Assembly: GCA_948146395.1 (NCBI GenBank)
Contig: OX411544.1
Span: 92,070,901 to 92,134,900, forward strand
DNA length: 64,000 bases
Origin: Fragum whitleyi
Lineage: Eukaryota > Mollusca > Bivalvia > Cardiida > Cardiidae
Reading direction: 5' to 3'
Shown: positions 33,630-45,659 of the stretch, one piece after another
Layout: every line of letters begins with the position of its first letter
How positions within the stretch are numbered: the stretch's first letter is position 1
Program-made: the position numbers and the translations under genes
Notes under the pieces: model-generated
Seen by the model: the letters and a program-made list of their open reading frames with translations, nothing else
Told to the model about the DNA's origin: nothing
Database searches by the model: none

Positions 33630-34656
33630 TTAGCTCCACTGCGGAAGGCCACTTGGGCTATTGTCATGGCATTGTGTCTGTCGTGTGTGCGTCCGTCAGC
33701 ACATGCATCTGAGGAGATGAAATTTTTCTTTAAAAATCTTCTCCTCAGAAACTACTGGATGAATTTCAACCAAACTTCACAGGAATGATCCTTGGGAGAC
33801 CCTCTTTCAAAGTTGTTCAAGAAATTTTGATCCAATGAAAAACATGGATTAAATGGGCGTGTTTAATTTCCAAATATGGTAAAAAAATGAGTTTTCTCAG
33901 ATTCAAATAGATGGATACCAATTGAATTTTACATGAATGATCCTTGGGTGACCCTTTATAAGTCTACAAAAAATTATTGTGATCAGATAAAAATAAGTAT
34001 TTTATGAGTGGAGGTCATTTCTCTATATGTTTTGTAGTGGAAACTTTGAAAATCAATTTCTCAGAATTAAAGTGATAGATATCCACCAAGTTTTACATGA
34101 ATGATACTTGAATGACCCATTATCATTATACCAAAAATTATTGTCATCAGATGAAAAATATTCATTTTATGGGTGGGCGTCATTTCTCTATATGTTATAT
34201 AGTATAAACTTTGAAAATCATTTTCTGAGAATGTAACTTATGGATATCAACCAAATTTCACTTGAATGGTCTTTGAGTAACCCTCTATCAGTCTACTAAA
34301 AATTATTGTGATCGGATGAAAAATATGTATTTTATGGGCAGAGGTCATTTCTCATAATGTTATATTGTGTAAACTTTGAAAATCATTTTCTCAGAATGTA
34401 ACTGATGGATATCAATCAAACTGCATTGGTATGATCCTTGGGTGCACCCCTATCATAGAGGCCAAAAATTATTGTCATTGGATGAAAAATATGGGTGGAG
34501 AGCATCTTTCTATATATGTTATATAGTGGAAACTTTGAAAATCATTTTCAGCATCAGTAGAACCCAAAATATCTTAAAATCTAGTCAAAACTTTGATTAC
34601 TATTACAAGACTTTCAAGCCTGTGGAGAGGCTCAAGACATTCATGGCTTTCTAGTT
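33630..34656. mobile_element. Pearl-like element P9
   Basis: Start TAGCTCCACTGCGGAAGGCC, GTGTGTGCGTCCGTCAGC, units with 'TTTCTCAGAATGTAACTGAT' and 'TTTATGGGTGGGCGTCATTT' every ~145-150 bp, end GAGAGGCTCAAGACATTCAT / GGCTTTCTAGTT. Same core as the second half of P8. Confidence 0.7.
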
Positions 34657-35169
34657 TGATGTTTTTTTAGGCTCTGGAAAATATTAGGAAAATGAGCCAA
34701 GCAATTTCTTTTTTAACACAATGTTTTCTTCCTAAAGAGACATTTTTTTTTTAATTTTATCAATTTAATACAAATTAACTGAAATTGCTTGGAAATGGTA
34801 CAAGTCTTGATAATTTCTATTATGATTGTAGAATGTTCATAGCAATGTGAGTATATAGTTTTAATCTGTAGAGGTGTGTGTGTTGGGGAGTTGATTTGAT
34901 TGATTAATATAAGTACTTGAAGATCAATGTATTGTATAAAGGGCATAGAAAAAAATGCGACATAGAAAACAGAAAAAGAAAAAATAACAAATAAGATAAA
35001 GCCTATTAATTTTGGGCAATCATAGTGTTCTCTTTATATTTACAATTGATATACTATATCTTTTTCAACATTTATCAATTTGATGAAAATATTTATTTAG
35101 GTAAATAAATAATGAATAAATATAAATAAAGAGAATGTAAAAATAGGATTATTAATAAACTGCCAAACT

Positions 35170-35605
35170 TCTTTTAGATGTATAGAGGATAATCGTTTGT
35201 TTAAGTGTAAGATCGATTTATATTTCACTGAGTGAACAACAAAAGCTATATTTTCACGAGTGGCAGAGCCACGAGTGAAATATATCTTTTGTTGTTCACG
35301 AAATGAAATATTAATCGATCTTACACGAAAAACAAACGATTATTCTATTTCTTTAATGCAAAAATAAGACAAAATGTGAAATTCTAGGACATATTTTCGT
35401 AAAGCGCGTCATTTTGTGCGTGATTGCTATGCAACGTTCATTGTGAGGTCACTCATTTCGCCCCGCATAGATGACGTCAGATAGGATGAAATGCACAAAA
35501 GCAGGGTATAAGTTTTTGATAATTTCACTGCTTTTGCGGTGAGATTATCAAGTGATATTCTACCGTTATTTCTCGATAAACCACCGAAAAGCATTAAAGA
35601 AAACA
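35170..35605 (+). mobile_element. Fold-back element H, single copy
   Basis: TATAGAGGATAATCGTTTGT ... AACAAACGATTATTCTATTT: a ~170-bp hairpin centred on GTGGCAGAGCCAC, followed by the asymmetric H tail to CTCGATAAACCACC. Better preserved than the triplicated copies. Confidence 0.8.
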
Positions 35606-36019
35606 AGTTAGTTGTGAGCTGATAATATTGGCTCTAGGATCTGTTGCAGGATATTTTTCCATACCTTCACTCTTTAAATTTCTTTTCCTAGTTAACACTG
35701 TGGGATACTGTCACATTTTCTGGAATTCAATGTCTTGAGTGTGATTGGGATGAAGTATTTTCACTTTTAAGTCATTTATTTATTCTCTTTAAAATTAAGA
35801 ATTGTACATATGTGATTCATAATGCAAAAAGTGTTATTCATAGTCAGACTGACACGGGTCAAGTTTCTGTGTTTATTTTTCTGAATCTAAAATTGTATAA
35901 TTTTTATCTTTGGGTTTAGTCTGACTTAAACAAAACAGGGTTTGAAGGACTCAATAATGAGGAAATTTGGATTCTCTGTTTGATAAAAGACTTTGTCCTC
36001 TTATGCACTAAACCTTTTT

Positions 36020-36287
36020 ATATACCATTCAAAAGATCACCCTTGATGTCCAGGCAGGTGGGTGGCATCTACTAATTTGTCTGGAGCATAACTCTGTCAC
36101 CTTATGTGTGATTGACTTGAAACTTAGCAGTTATTTTCCATTCATGATTACAGAGTGTGGTGGGCAAGAACCACAACTCTACTTAGCTTAACTTTTAGTA
36201 ATTTTCCTACTTTGTTTATTCATTCTGGGTATATAACATTCTGGGTCATCAAGTAGTGTAACGGGTATCTTGCCACACCTGGTTTTA
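36020..36287. repeat. Decayed P1-family pearl-like element
   Basis: TTTGTCTGGAGCATAACTCT, GGGCAAGAACCACAACTCTA and the end GTAGTGTAACGGGTATCTTG / CCACACCTGGTTTT match P1. Confidence 0.5.
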
Positions 36288-36435
36288 TATGAATTTTGAG
36301 CTATGCCCTGTTTACAGGTAAAGAAAATTTTGGATATTTGTTGACTATATGGGGCTTAATTTCACCATGTGCACCAACTTTTAAAGTTTTAAGTGCTATT
36401 CAATTGAAGGTACATGTACTAACAGCACTTACTCA

Positions 36436-36692
36436 ATTGGGGCCCATTTTACTAAACTTCTTACAAAAAAATTATCGAAAGTCAAAATCACAAATCGTAC
36501 CTAGTGTTTTCATTCATTGATTGATTCTGCCTTTCAATATCTCATTGGAATTGTCTCCAGAAGGCGATTCCAATGAGATGATGCATGACAGAATTCTATA
36601 TTTAGTTAATACTGTAGAAGCAACTTTAAATTTTGATCTTCACAAAAAATGATCTTAAGATGTTTAGTAAAACAGGCCCCAGGGCAACAATC
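36436..36692. mobile_element. MITE family K, copy 3
   Basis: GGGGCCCATTTTACTAAACT to TGTTTAGTAAAACAGGCCCC, with inner hairpin ATCTCATTGGAATTGTC / complement at 36539-36579. Confidence 0.8.
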
Positions 36693-36909
36693 ATGTCATT
36701 TCAATCAGAAATGGAAATGAAATTCTTTCAAAGATCTTTTAACACAAAGGGCTGATTTGAAGTTGCATTACTTATCCACTAGTTGTGTAGAATTGACAGT
36801 AAGTAACAACAACACCGGATTGTTGACGTGTTACTCTTTAAAATCTTAACAAGCCAATCTATTAGTTTCTGTGCATGTACTATATTAAATATTTTGTGTT
36901 TAATTTCAG

Positions 36910-36976
36910 GACTTACTAAAGATAATGTATATGGACCCTAGTCTGGCCTCATTGTGCGATGTAGACTATAACCCAT
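36910..36976 (+). CDS. MAPKBP1: MAPKBP1-like exon J
   Basis: Acceptor TTTCAG, donor GTAAGT. 22 codons plus one base, joined to exon K to give Ser. Reads DLLKIMYMDPSLASLCDVDY. The start corresponds to the family's 'LLKIIYVD' segment; the rest is the variable linker between propellers. Confidence 0.9.
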
Positions 36977-37436
36977 GTAAGTATTGCGATATAAATATCT
37001 CTTTCTCTCACCAATTGTCACTGTCTTTACTGGAATAAGTAGTGAGAGTCTTTTCTAGTTTTACTAATATGAACAATTCCAGTGGTTTCTAGCTTCAATG
37101 GAAGAAGTTGCCAATAAAATATTGATAATCCTAACACTTTAAAATGCCAGTGAAGCAGTACTGGCCCACTCTTTGATTAGTTGATCCTTTCTTTGCAAAA
37201 TGATTTGTTCTCCAATGTTTATTGGGCCTTTGACATATTCATTACTTATGTGTGACATATACATTACTTATGTGTAGTTTTAACGTTCTCTAAGAATTTT
37301 TGTGTTAGCCAAATAATGAGCACCCACAAGTAGTGGCCTTGTTGCTGTTAGATATTAAAAAACATGACCTATTCAAAACTTAAATTGTCTAGTAATTCTA
37401 ATGTCCTATTCTACTACTTAACAACTCACTAATGAT

Positions 37437-39242
37437 ATCATATTTCCTCTAATAATAGCAACCTCCCTAACAGTAGCACCACTACTTTTTTTCTAAGACA
37501 ACCAATATCAAATGCCTAAATTTTAGGATTTTTTTTAGCTCACCTGAGCACATCGTGCTCAAGGTGAGCTTTTGTGATCATTGAATGTCCGTCGTCCGTC
37601 GTCTGTCGTCTGTCATCCATCGTCCGGCGTCAACAATCTTAGTGTTTACACTCTAGAGGCCACAAATATGGCCCAATCTTCATGAAACTTGGTAAGAATG
37701 TTGACCATGTCACAAGGATGAACCCTATTGAAAATGGGAAGGATCAGTGCCATATCACGGGAAAAGGGGCCATAATGACAATTTTCTTGTTTACACTCTA
37801 GAGGCCACAAATATGGCCCAATCTTTATGAAATTTGGTCTGAAGGTTGGCCAAGCCACAAGGAGGATCACTATCGAAAATGGGAAGGATCTGTGCCATAT
37901 CACTGGAAAAGGGGCCTTAATGACAATTTTTTTGTTTACACTCTAGAGGCCACAAATATGGCCCAATCTTCATGAAACTTGGTAAGAATGTTGCCCAGGT
38001 CACAAGGATGAACCCTATTGAAAATGGGAAGGATCTGTGCCATATCACGGGAAAATAGGCCATAATGATAATTTTCTTGTTTACACTCTAGAGGCCACAA
38101 ATATGGCCCAATCTTTATGAAATTTGGTCAGAAGGTTGGCCAAGCCACAAGGAGGATCCTTATTGAAAATGGGAAGGATCTGTGCCATATCACGGGAAAA
38201 GGGGCCTTAATGACAATCTTTTTGTTAACTCTGTAGAGGCCACAAATATGGCCCAATCTTCATGAAACTCGGTCAGAATTGTTGCAAGGTCACAAAGATG
38301 AACCCTTTTGAAAATGGGAAGGATCTGTGCCATATCACGGGAAAAGGGTCTTAATGACAATTTTCTTGTTTACACTCTAGAGGCCACAAATATGGCCCAA
38401 TCTTCATGAAACTTTGTCAGAATGTTGGCCAAGCCACAAGGATGATCCCTTTTGAAAATGGGAAGGATCTGTGCCATATCACGGGAAAAGGGACCTTAAT
38501 GGCAATTTTTTGTTTACACTCTAGAGACCACAAATATGGCCCAATCTTTATGAAATTTTGTCAGAATGTTGGCCAGGTCACAAAGATTAACCCTATTGAA
38601 AATGGGAAGGATCTGTGCCATATCACGGGAAAAGGGTCTTAATGACAATTTTCTTGTATACGCTCTAGAAGCCACAAATTCAATTCAATTTTCATGAAGC
38701 ATGATCAGAATAATGGCTAGGTCACAAGGATGAACTGTATTTAAAATTGGAAAGATCCATGTCATATCACAGGAAAAGGGGCCTTAATGACAATTTTCTT
38801 TTTAGAGGCCACAAATATTGCCCAATCTTTATGAAACTTGGTCAGAATGTTGGCAAGGTCACATGAAACTTGTTTAGAAAAGGATAGACATTTATGCAGC
38901 AATCATAGAAAAAGAGTTATGTTTTTCTTTGAAAAATTTAATGATCATTTAATGATCTTTCAAGTATTTAATTTTGCTAAGGGAGAAGTCAAAGAGACGA
39001 AGGTGAGCGATATAGGACCATTATGGTCCTCTTGTTTTGAAATTCTTCTTAAATTTGAGATGAATTGCCTCTAAACTATCATGAAATGATTATTTAGAGG
39101 AAATTCACCTCAAATTAAAGGAAAAAGGGCCTAAAAGACATGAATTTTAATGATTTTTAAATTAGAAAATGAATACTAAATAAAAGCTCCCTGACCATGT
39201 TAAGTATAGCTCCTGGTCGGTTTTATTAGGAGAAATATGCTA
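37437..39242. mobile_element. MITE family T, copy 4, split by P10; ends 20 bases before exon K
   Basis: Left CATATTTCCTCTAATAATAG ... ATTTTAGGATTTTT (37536); right TTTGAGATGAATTGCCTCTA ... TTATTAGGAGAAATATGC-TA (39242). Removing 37537-39036 gives a ~305-bp MITE collinear with copy 5 at 53689-53975. Confidence 0.82.
37537..39036. mobile_element. Pearl-like element P10 with nine 144-145 bp units
   Basis: Start AGCTCACCTGAGCACATCGT / GCTCAAGGTGAGCT hairpin, then (GTCCGTC)n. Units with CTCTAGAGGCCACAAATATG at about 37651, 37796, 37941, 38086, 38231, 38375, 38519, 38663, 38807. End AAGGTGAGCGATATAGGACC / ATTATGGTCCTCTTGTT with a GGACCAT-ATGGTCC palindrome. Sister, decayed: 52615-53549. Confidence 0.85.
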
Positions 39243-39262
39243 TATCTGCCCTTACTTTACAG

Positions 39263-39377
39263 CTGGAGCAGCAGACAAGACGGACACAAACTATGATGAC
39301 AAAAATGGTATTCGATCTATACGAGTCAGTCCTGATGGTCAACATTTAGCATCGGGAGATAGACAGGGAAATGTTAG
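39263..39377 (+). CDS. MAPKBP1: MAPKBP1-like exon K
   Basis: Acceptor TTTACAG, donor GTAGGT. Two bases, 37 codons, then AG that joins exon L to give Arg. Contains an acidic linker ([12 protein letters not shown]), then [20 protein letters not shown] and [14 protein letters not shown] opens the second propeller in this family. The upstream intron has only 20 bases between a MITE end and this exon. Confidence 0.95.
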
Positions 39378-40039
39378 GTAGGTTTATCAGGTTTGATTGT
39401 TTATATTATAACAGGCTTGTTCCAAAAATGGTATTACACTATATGAGTTAGCCCGGATGGTCAGTATTCAGCATCTGGAAATATAAGGTATGTTTATAAG
39501 GTTGGGTTGTCTATTGCAACAGTGATGTTAAAAAAAAAATGGTATCTGATTAAGTCCTATTCTGCTTAGATCTATAGGGTAGTCTATGATTTTGGTATTT
39601 TGAAACTGCTTTATCATTCAATGGCTTTATATGTCAACACACAAACATCTTAACATGAATCCAGTCAAACTTCAAAATTACATAGTGATTTTCTATAAAG
39701 AAGATTTAATTGAAAGATGTACTGGCCAGAGACCAATTCTCGCTGCATACTAATTCTCATCAACTGACCCAAATTACAGTAAAAATGAAATATTATTTCA
39801 TGCAAGCTATTTCTGGAATAAAAGAAGTTGATATCTACAAATTTTACAACTAGGATGGATTTATTTTCCATCTTTACCATGAAAAATGTTCATCAGGGAG
39901 AACTGGTACTCAGTGAGAATTGCTCTCTGACCAGTAAGGATGCTGTAAATTCTGTCCATTTCATTGTCTGTCCCTTTGTTTAAATGTGCCGGGTCAAATG
40001 CACAACTTGACACAATCAGTTTCATTGTTGAAATTTATT
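39378..40039. other. Intron K-L start, contains a partial duplicate of exon K's junction
   Basis: 39424-39490 reads AAAAATGGTATTACACTATA ... GTCAGTATTCAGCATCTGGA AATATAAGGTATGTTTATAA, echoing the exon K 3' half and its donor (39300-39390) with many changes and a deletion. The rest is unremarkable. Confidence 0.55.
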
Positions 40040-41123
40040 AGTCCCCTACCGGCGAAAGCCTAAGGGGACTATAGGTTTGCACTCCGTCCGTCTGTCCATC
40101 CGTCTGTCTGTCCGTCCGTCTATCAGTCCAGAATTTCAGTTTTCAGGACTTTTTTTCTTAACCCTTAGAGATATTGAGCTGATTTTTGGTATGTGAGTCG
40201 GCATCAATGAGTTACAGAACAAGTTCGAGTTTGGTTACGGTCCATTGATTTTTGGGGAAGATACAGATGCTGGAATTAGAAATTACTAGGAAATTTCAGT
40301 TTTCTGGACTTTTTTTCTTAACCCTTAGAGATATTGAGCTGATTTTTGGTATGTGAGTCTGCATCAATGAGTTACAGAACAAGTTCGAGTTTGGTTCCAG
40401 TCCATTGATTTTTGGGGAAGATACAGATGCTGGACTTAGAAAATTACCAGGAAATTTCAGTTTTCCGGACTTTTTTTCTTAACCCTTGGAGATATTGAGC
40501 TGATTTTTGGTATGTGAGTCTGCATCAATGAGGTACAGAACAAGTTCTTGTTTGGTTCCAGGCCATTGATTTTTGTGGAAGATACGGATGCTGGACTTAG
40601 AAAAATTACCAGGAAATTCCAGTTTTCCGGACTTTTTTTCTTAAACCTTGGAGATATTGAGCTGATTTTTGGTATGTGAGTCTGCATCAATGAGGTACAG
40701 AACAAGTTCGAGTTTGGTTCTAGTCCTTTGATTTTTGTGGAAGATACGGATGCATCACTTAAAAAATTACCAGGAAATTTTAGTTTTCCGGACTTTTTTC
40801 TTAACCCCCAGAGATATTTAGCTTATTTTTGGTATGTGAGTCCGCATTATTGAGTTTTAGAACAAGTTCGTGTTTGGTTCCTTTCCATTGATTTTTGAGG
40901 AAGATACGGATACTGGACTAAGAAATTTACCAGGAAATTTCAGTTTTTGGTCTTTTTTTATTTACTTTCAGAGATATTGAGCTGATACATTAAATCTGAT
41001 ACAACTGTAATATTTTGGAGAGGTAGTAATACCTTTACCACCCAAAAAAGATACCGCTCTAGGGATATATATAAATCCGGTAGGGGACTTGGTATTGCCA
41101 TGCTATACTTCAATATGCTTGTT
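40040..41123. mobile_element. Pearl-like element P11 (P5 family)
   Basis: AGTCCCCTACCGGCGAAAGC start, CCGTCCGTCTGTCCATCCG tract, AATTTCAGTTTTCCGGACTT units at ~40132, 40292, 40453, 40613, 40775, 40935, end ATCCGGTAGGGGACTTGGTA then TGCCATGCTATACTT and GCTTGTT. Confidence 0.82.
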
Positions 41124-41204
41124 AGATCATCTGAGCTCAAAGTGCTTAAATGGAGCTTTTGCCACCTATGAATGTCTGTTGTCAGTCCATCAATCTGTCT
41201 GTCA

Positions 41205-41430
41205 CGGGTTTGATCCCTACGTTGGCACTAATTCTTTCTGACTATTTGTCTCCCACCAATTGGTTTATAATTGACGACCTAGTGGGATAGCAGCTGGAGA
41301 CTAGGAAAGGATGATATGGTAGTACTGGTGTTAGAAATACCAGGAATCCATTGTTAGGTGCTACAGCCTTCGTGATATTACTGAATAAATGTTGACAACG
41401 GCGTGAAACCCCATTCAAACAAACAAAGAA
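41205..41430 (+). mobile_element. SINE family S1 copy in P15
   Basis: B-box-like GGGTTTGATCCCT, TTCTTTCTGACTATTTGTCT, AGCAGCTGGAGACTAGGAAA, ACCAGGAATCCATTGTTAGG, tail ATTCAAACAAACAAAGAAAC. Confidence 0.72.
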
Positions 41431-42621
41431 ACCATCAGTTCATCAGTAAACATTTCTTGAAAATCTTCTCCGACAAAACTACTGGACAGAATTACTTCAC
41501 AGAAATGATCCTTTGGTAATGCTTTTTCGAAATACTTCAAAGCTTTTGAATCGGGATGAAAATGGCATTAAAAAGAGATAAAAAGGTCAAATTTTTAAAA
41601 AGTCTTCTCCTTTGTGACAGATAAATGTCCGTCATCAGTCTGTCAGTCTGTCCATCAGTTAACAATTTTTAAAAATTCTCCTCTGAAACTACTGATCAGA
41701 ATTTGGCCAAATTCCACAGATATCATCTTTGAGTCATGCTCTATCAATATACTTCAAAGATTTTTAAATCAGGGTCAAAAATAGGGTCCAAAAAAGAGGC
41801 AAAAAGTCCAATCTCAATTTTTGCTCATGAGGTCACAGTTCTGTTTCAATCTTCCTCAAACTTGCTTAGAATGTTTATCTAGGCTAAAAGAAGATCTTTA
41901 CATGTTTCTGTTGCAATCTGTCTTATGTCAAGGGAAAAGATACCGTATAGACAAAGATCTTGTTACCACGGCAGTGGTCATAATTTTGGCTCTATATTTA
42001 TCAAACTTGCTCAGGATGTTTGTCTAGTCCAAAGGAAGATCCCTTTTGATTTTGGTGGCATTCAGACTTATGTCATGAGAAAAGGAGTCAAAAAGACAAT
42101 TGTCTTGAAACCATCACAATTTTGGCTCAATCTATTTTAAACTTGCTCAGTTTGTTTGTCTGGTCATAAGGAAGGACCCTATTGATTTTGGATGCACTCC
42201 AATGTAAGTCAAGGGAAAAGGAGCCTTGTTGACAATTTCATTTTTACCATTCTAGATTTCACAAAATTGGCTCAGTCTCTCCCAAATTTTTACAGGATGT
42301 TTGTCAGGTCATAAGAAGGAACCCCTTTTAATTTTGATTGCGTTCTGAGGAATGTCTTCACAAAAGGAGTCTTATTGACAATGTCATTTTACTATAGCAG
42401 AGGTCACAATTTTGGCTCAATCTCTCCCAAACTTGTTCAAATTGATTTTCTGGTCTTAAGGAAGGATCTTACTGATTTTGGATGCAATCCAAAATATGTC
42501 AAGGGAAAAGGAGTCTTAAAGACTATATAGTCACATGATATTTATTTTTATTTGGTCTGTAGACCTAGATTTTGACCCCACTTGACCCATTTCAAATTTT
42601 GTGTAGGATTTCATCATGACT

Positions 42622-44977
42622 CACTACTGCAAAAGGGTCCCATTAAAATTACATTAAAAGACCATTAATAGCCCATGAAAACAAGGAAAACCATTAAAAT
42701 GAGCCATTAGTCCTTGTAAAAAAATAATAATGGGTAACACTTTTAGCCATTAAAATGCTAACTAATGGCCATTAATTCATGATTTGACCATTCAAAAACC
42801 ATGAAATGCAGATTAATATAATGGGCCGGCATAAAAGTATTGGCATTAAAAAAGTAATGGGTCATTACTTCTTGTTTTAGCTTTATTCATGCCCATCAAC
42901 TACCATGAATATTTTTTTCATGCCCATCAATCACCTATGAATGATGGCCATTAAATAAAAAAAGGACAAATAATGGCCATAATAAAGTTTGCTAAAAGTC
43001 ACTGGCATTAAAATAAATTATGACAATTAATCATGGCCATTAATATATCATTGAATCTGAATCAGACCATTCATGGGCATTAACTTTGATTGTAATAAGA
43101 TCAAAGAAATACTGAAATTTTTTATAGTTCTTCTTTCTTGATTCATGCCCATAAACTACTATGAACATTTATTCATGCCCATCATTATCCACTGAAGATG
43201 GCCATTAAATACCAAACAGTAACAAATAATGGCCATTATAAATATTCATAAAAACCATTTGCTCTTTTAATATTGAATCATGCCCATTAACTACCATGAT
43301 CATTTATTCATGCCCATCAATCAACCATTGAAGATGACAATTAAATACAAAACAGTAACAAATAATGGCCATTATAAAAAACTCATTGGCATGACAAAAA
43401 TCTTGACTATCACTTATGGCCATTAATATATCATACAATTATGAATCAGATAATCCATGATCATTAACTTTATTTAATAGGGATGAAAGGAATACAGAAA
43501 AGTTTTAACTTTTTTTTCATTTTGATTCATGCCCAGTTACTATCCAGAACATTTATTATAGGTTATCACCCATATAAATTACGATAATTAAATACCAAAT
43601 AAATTAATTCTGGCCATTCATATGCTGTTGAATTCTAAATCAGTTTATTCATGGCTCTTTACATTATTTGAAATGGGTATTAATTAATGAGAAATTAAAT
43701 ACAGAATTAAAGCTTTAACTACTTTCATTTTGATTCATGCCCATGACACAAACCATGAATAAGTCGTTATACAAAGTCATGGCCAAGAGTACCAGTCTAA
43801 AAGTGACCGTAAATCCAGTCTATGAAAATCCAACATGGCTGCTGTTTTCAAACAAAATTTCCAGTAAAATTTTTTTTTTGCCTTATTCTCTTGTACATTG
43901 GGAAGAATAGCAAGCAGAAGGTATGTAAAAAGCTGAAATTTGATTATTTTAAATAGAATCTTGAACTGTTGGACTTAAAACAATTGATTAACAAAATATA
44001 AGACAAATCTTAAATGAAGCCTTCGAATTTGCAAAATTTGAAGAAAATGAGATTTTATTTTTTTAAGATTTTAGCAATAAATCATTTGTGCAAATATACT
44101 CAAACCCCAATTAAACATTATTGCATCAATTTTATAGAAGAATTGTATGAATAATATCTGTCAAATTGTTTAATCTTTGTAGATTCGTACTTATGAATTT
44201 TCAACCCTAGGAAACAAAAGATTACAAACATTGAAGGGGAAACAATAATGGGCATGATTTGTATTGATGGGCATTAAAATAATAGACACAAAAATTTTCC
44301 ATGGCCATCATTTTTGGTCCATGACAGGTATTTTCTCCCCATTGTTTGGCCATTAGAAAATTAATGCCCATTTACAACATTTAATGGGTAAACTTTAATG
44401 GTCATAATTTGTCTATTAAAAAAGGTTAAGTACTTTTTCATGGCCATTACTTGGCAGATATTTTGACCATTAATTTGTCACTTTATTTTTAATGCCCATT
44501 ACATTTATTTCAGGGTTTATGGATAATGGGCATGGTATAGCAGTGAAAATAAAATTCTTGCCCATTAATCTAAATTCATGCCCAGCACAATGTCGCTTTT
44601 AATGGCCACTGCCCATTAAAATATGCCATGAAAAATATTAATGGGTCATGAATATAGCAATTATACAAATTCATGGCTACCATTAATATTAATAATGGCT
44701 ACCATTAAAAAATCAATGCCCATCAATAATTCATTTTGTAATGGTCATTATTTCCCCAGTAATTACTCCTGAAAATCTAATGGTGTCCTTTCTCATTTTA
44801 TGGCCATGAATGACTTCTTTAATGGCCATAACTCTCCCATTGAAATAATTTAATGTTAAATTCATGGCATCTTGATGGTTTATTAATGCCCAGCACAATG
44901 TCGCTTTTAATGGGTGAGGTTAATGGCTCAAGCCATGAATTTTTCATGGCTGATTCATGGTTGATCTTGCAGTTGTG
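42622..44977. mobile_element. Candidate CACTA (EnSpm)-like element dense in ATGGCCAT-type motifs
   Basis: Ends CACTACTGCAAA and complement CACAACTGCAAG; direct ACT at 42619-42621 and 44978-44980 (3-bp target duplication). The interior has more than 25 exact octamers of the type ATGGCCAT, ATGCCCAT or ATGGGCAT, usually followed by TAA or CAA, plus many CATTAA/CATGAA variants in both orientations. A ~250-bp unit starting ATTCATGCCCAT repeats at about 42885, 43140, 43265, 43528 and 43731. The centre (about 43790-44230) lacks the motif. No ORF, so non-autonomous. CACTA-type ends, a 3-bp duplication and dense sub-terminal motifs fit this superfamily, but the short TIR makes the assignment tentative. 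Confidence 0.6.
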
Positions 44978-45530
44978 ACTATCAATCGGAAAGTTCAAAT
45001 AGGCAAAAAGCAAGGTCTCTATTGAAAAGGAGCTGTAATAGCCATTTCCTTGTAATCATCAGACTGCTGTATGTATATATAGTTGCAAAACATTCAAAGC
45101 ATTTATCAATATGGCTGCACAGTATGATTGTAAATTGAAATAATAACATTTCTGTATATAATTTCTTGAAGAAGGTACTTGCTGAAATTTTAAAAAAGAG
45201 TTTATAATGTTATAGTGTAGTAGTTAAACAATAATGATTTTGCTCAAAAATGGACCCATAATTGTCATTTAAATATTTTTCAAGGCAATTCAATTTGATA
45301 AGGCAGGAGTGGAGGACATGAAGGTGAGAAATAAAGGACCATCATGGTATTCTTGTACTTAAATGAGATCAAAGTGCCCAATGGAACCCGCGGTGTCAAG
45401 TTGTACATTTTGACCAATCAAGTTGTTCTTGAACTACCCTTGTATAAAACTTTCAAGCAAATATCACAGTTGGATGTAGATTGACCCTCACTATTTAACT
45501 TTCAACTCTTGTTTTCATTTTTCCATAGAA

Positions 45531-45556
45531 GACCCCCCCCCCCCCCCCCCGCCCCA
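45531..45556 (+). repeat. Poly-C tract
   Basis: GAAGA followed by about 18 C, one G, then CCCC. The copy number in an assembly is unreliable here. Confidence 0.8.
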
Positions 45557-45659
45557 AAGTCCTATTTTTTTCACTAATGAAATTTGATAAACAATTTTTG
45601 TTTCTAAAATGCTATCCGTGAATTCTCAAGAAATAATGGTTGACTATTACTTAATAATC

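Larger units (their letters stand above)
41125..45356. mobile_element. Pearl-like element P15, host of a SINE and of a CACTA-like element
   Basis: Start ATCATCTGAGCTCAAAGTGC / TTAAATGGAGCTTTTG, CTGTTGTCAGTCCATC tract, degenerate units with GAAACTACTGATCAGAATTT and AGGGAAAAGGAGTC, end GAAGGTGAGAAATAAAGGAC / CATCATGGTATTCTTGT. Interrupted by a SINE (41205-41430) and by 42622-44977. Confidence 0.6.
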
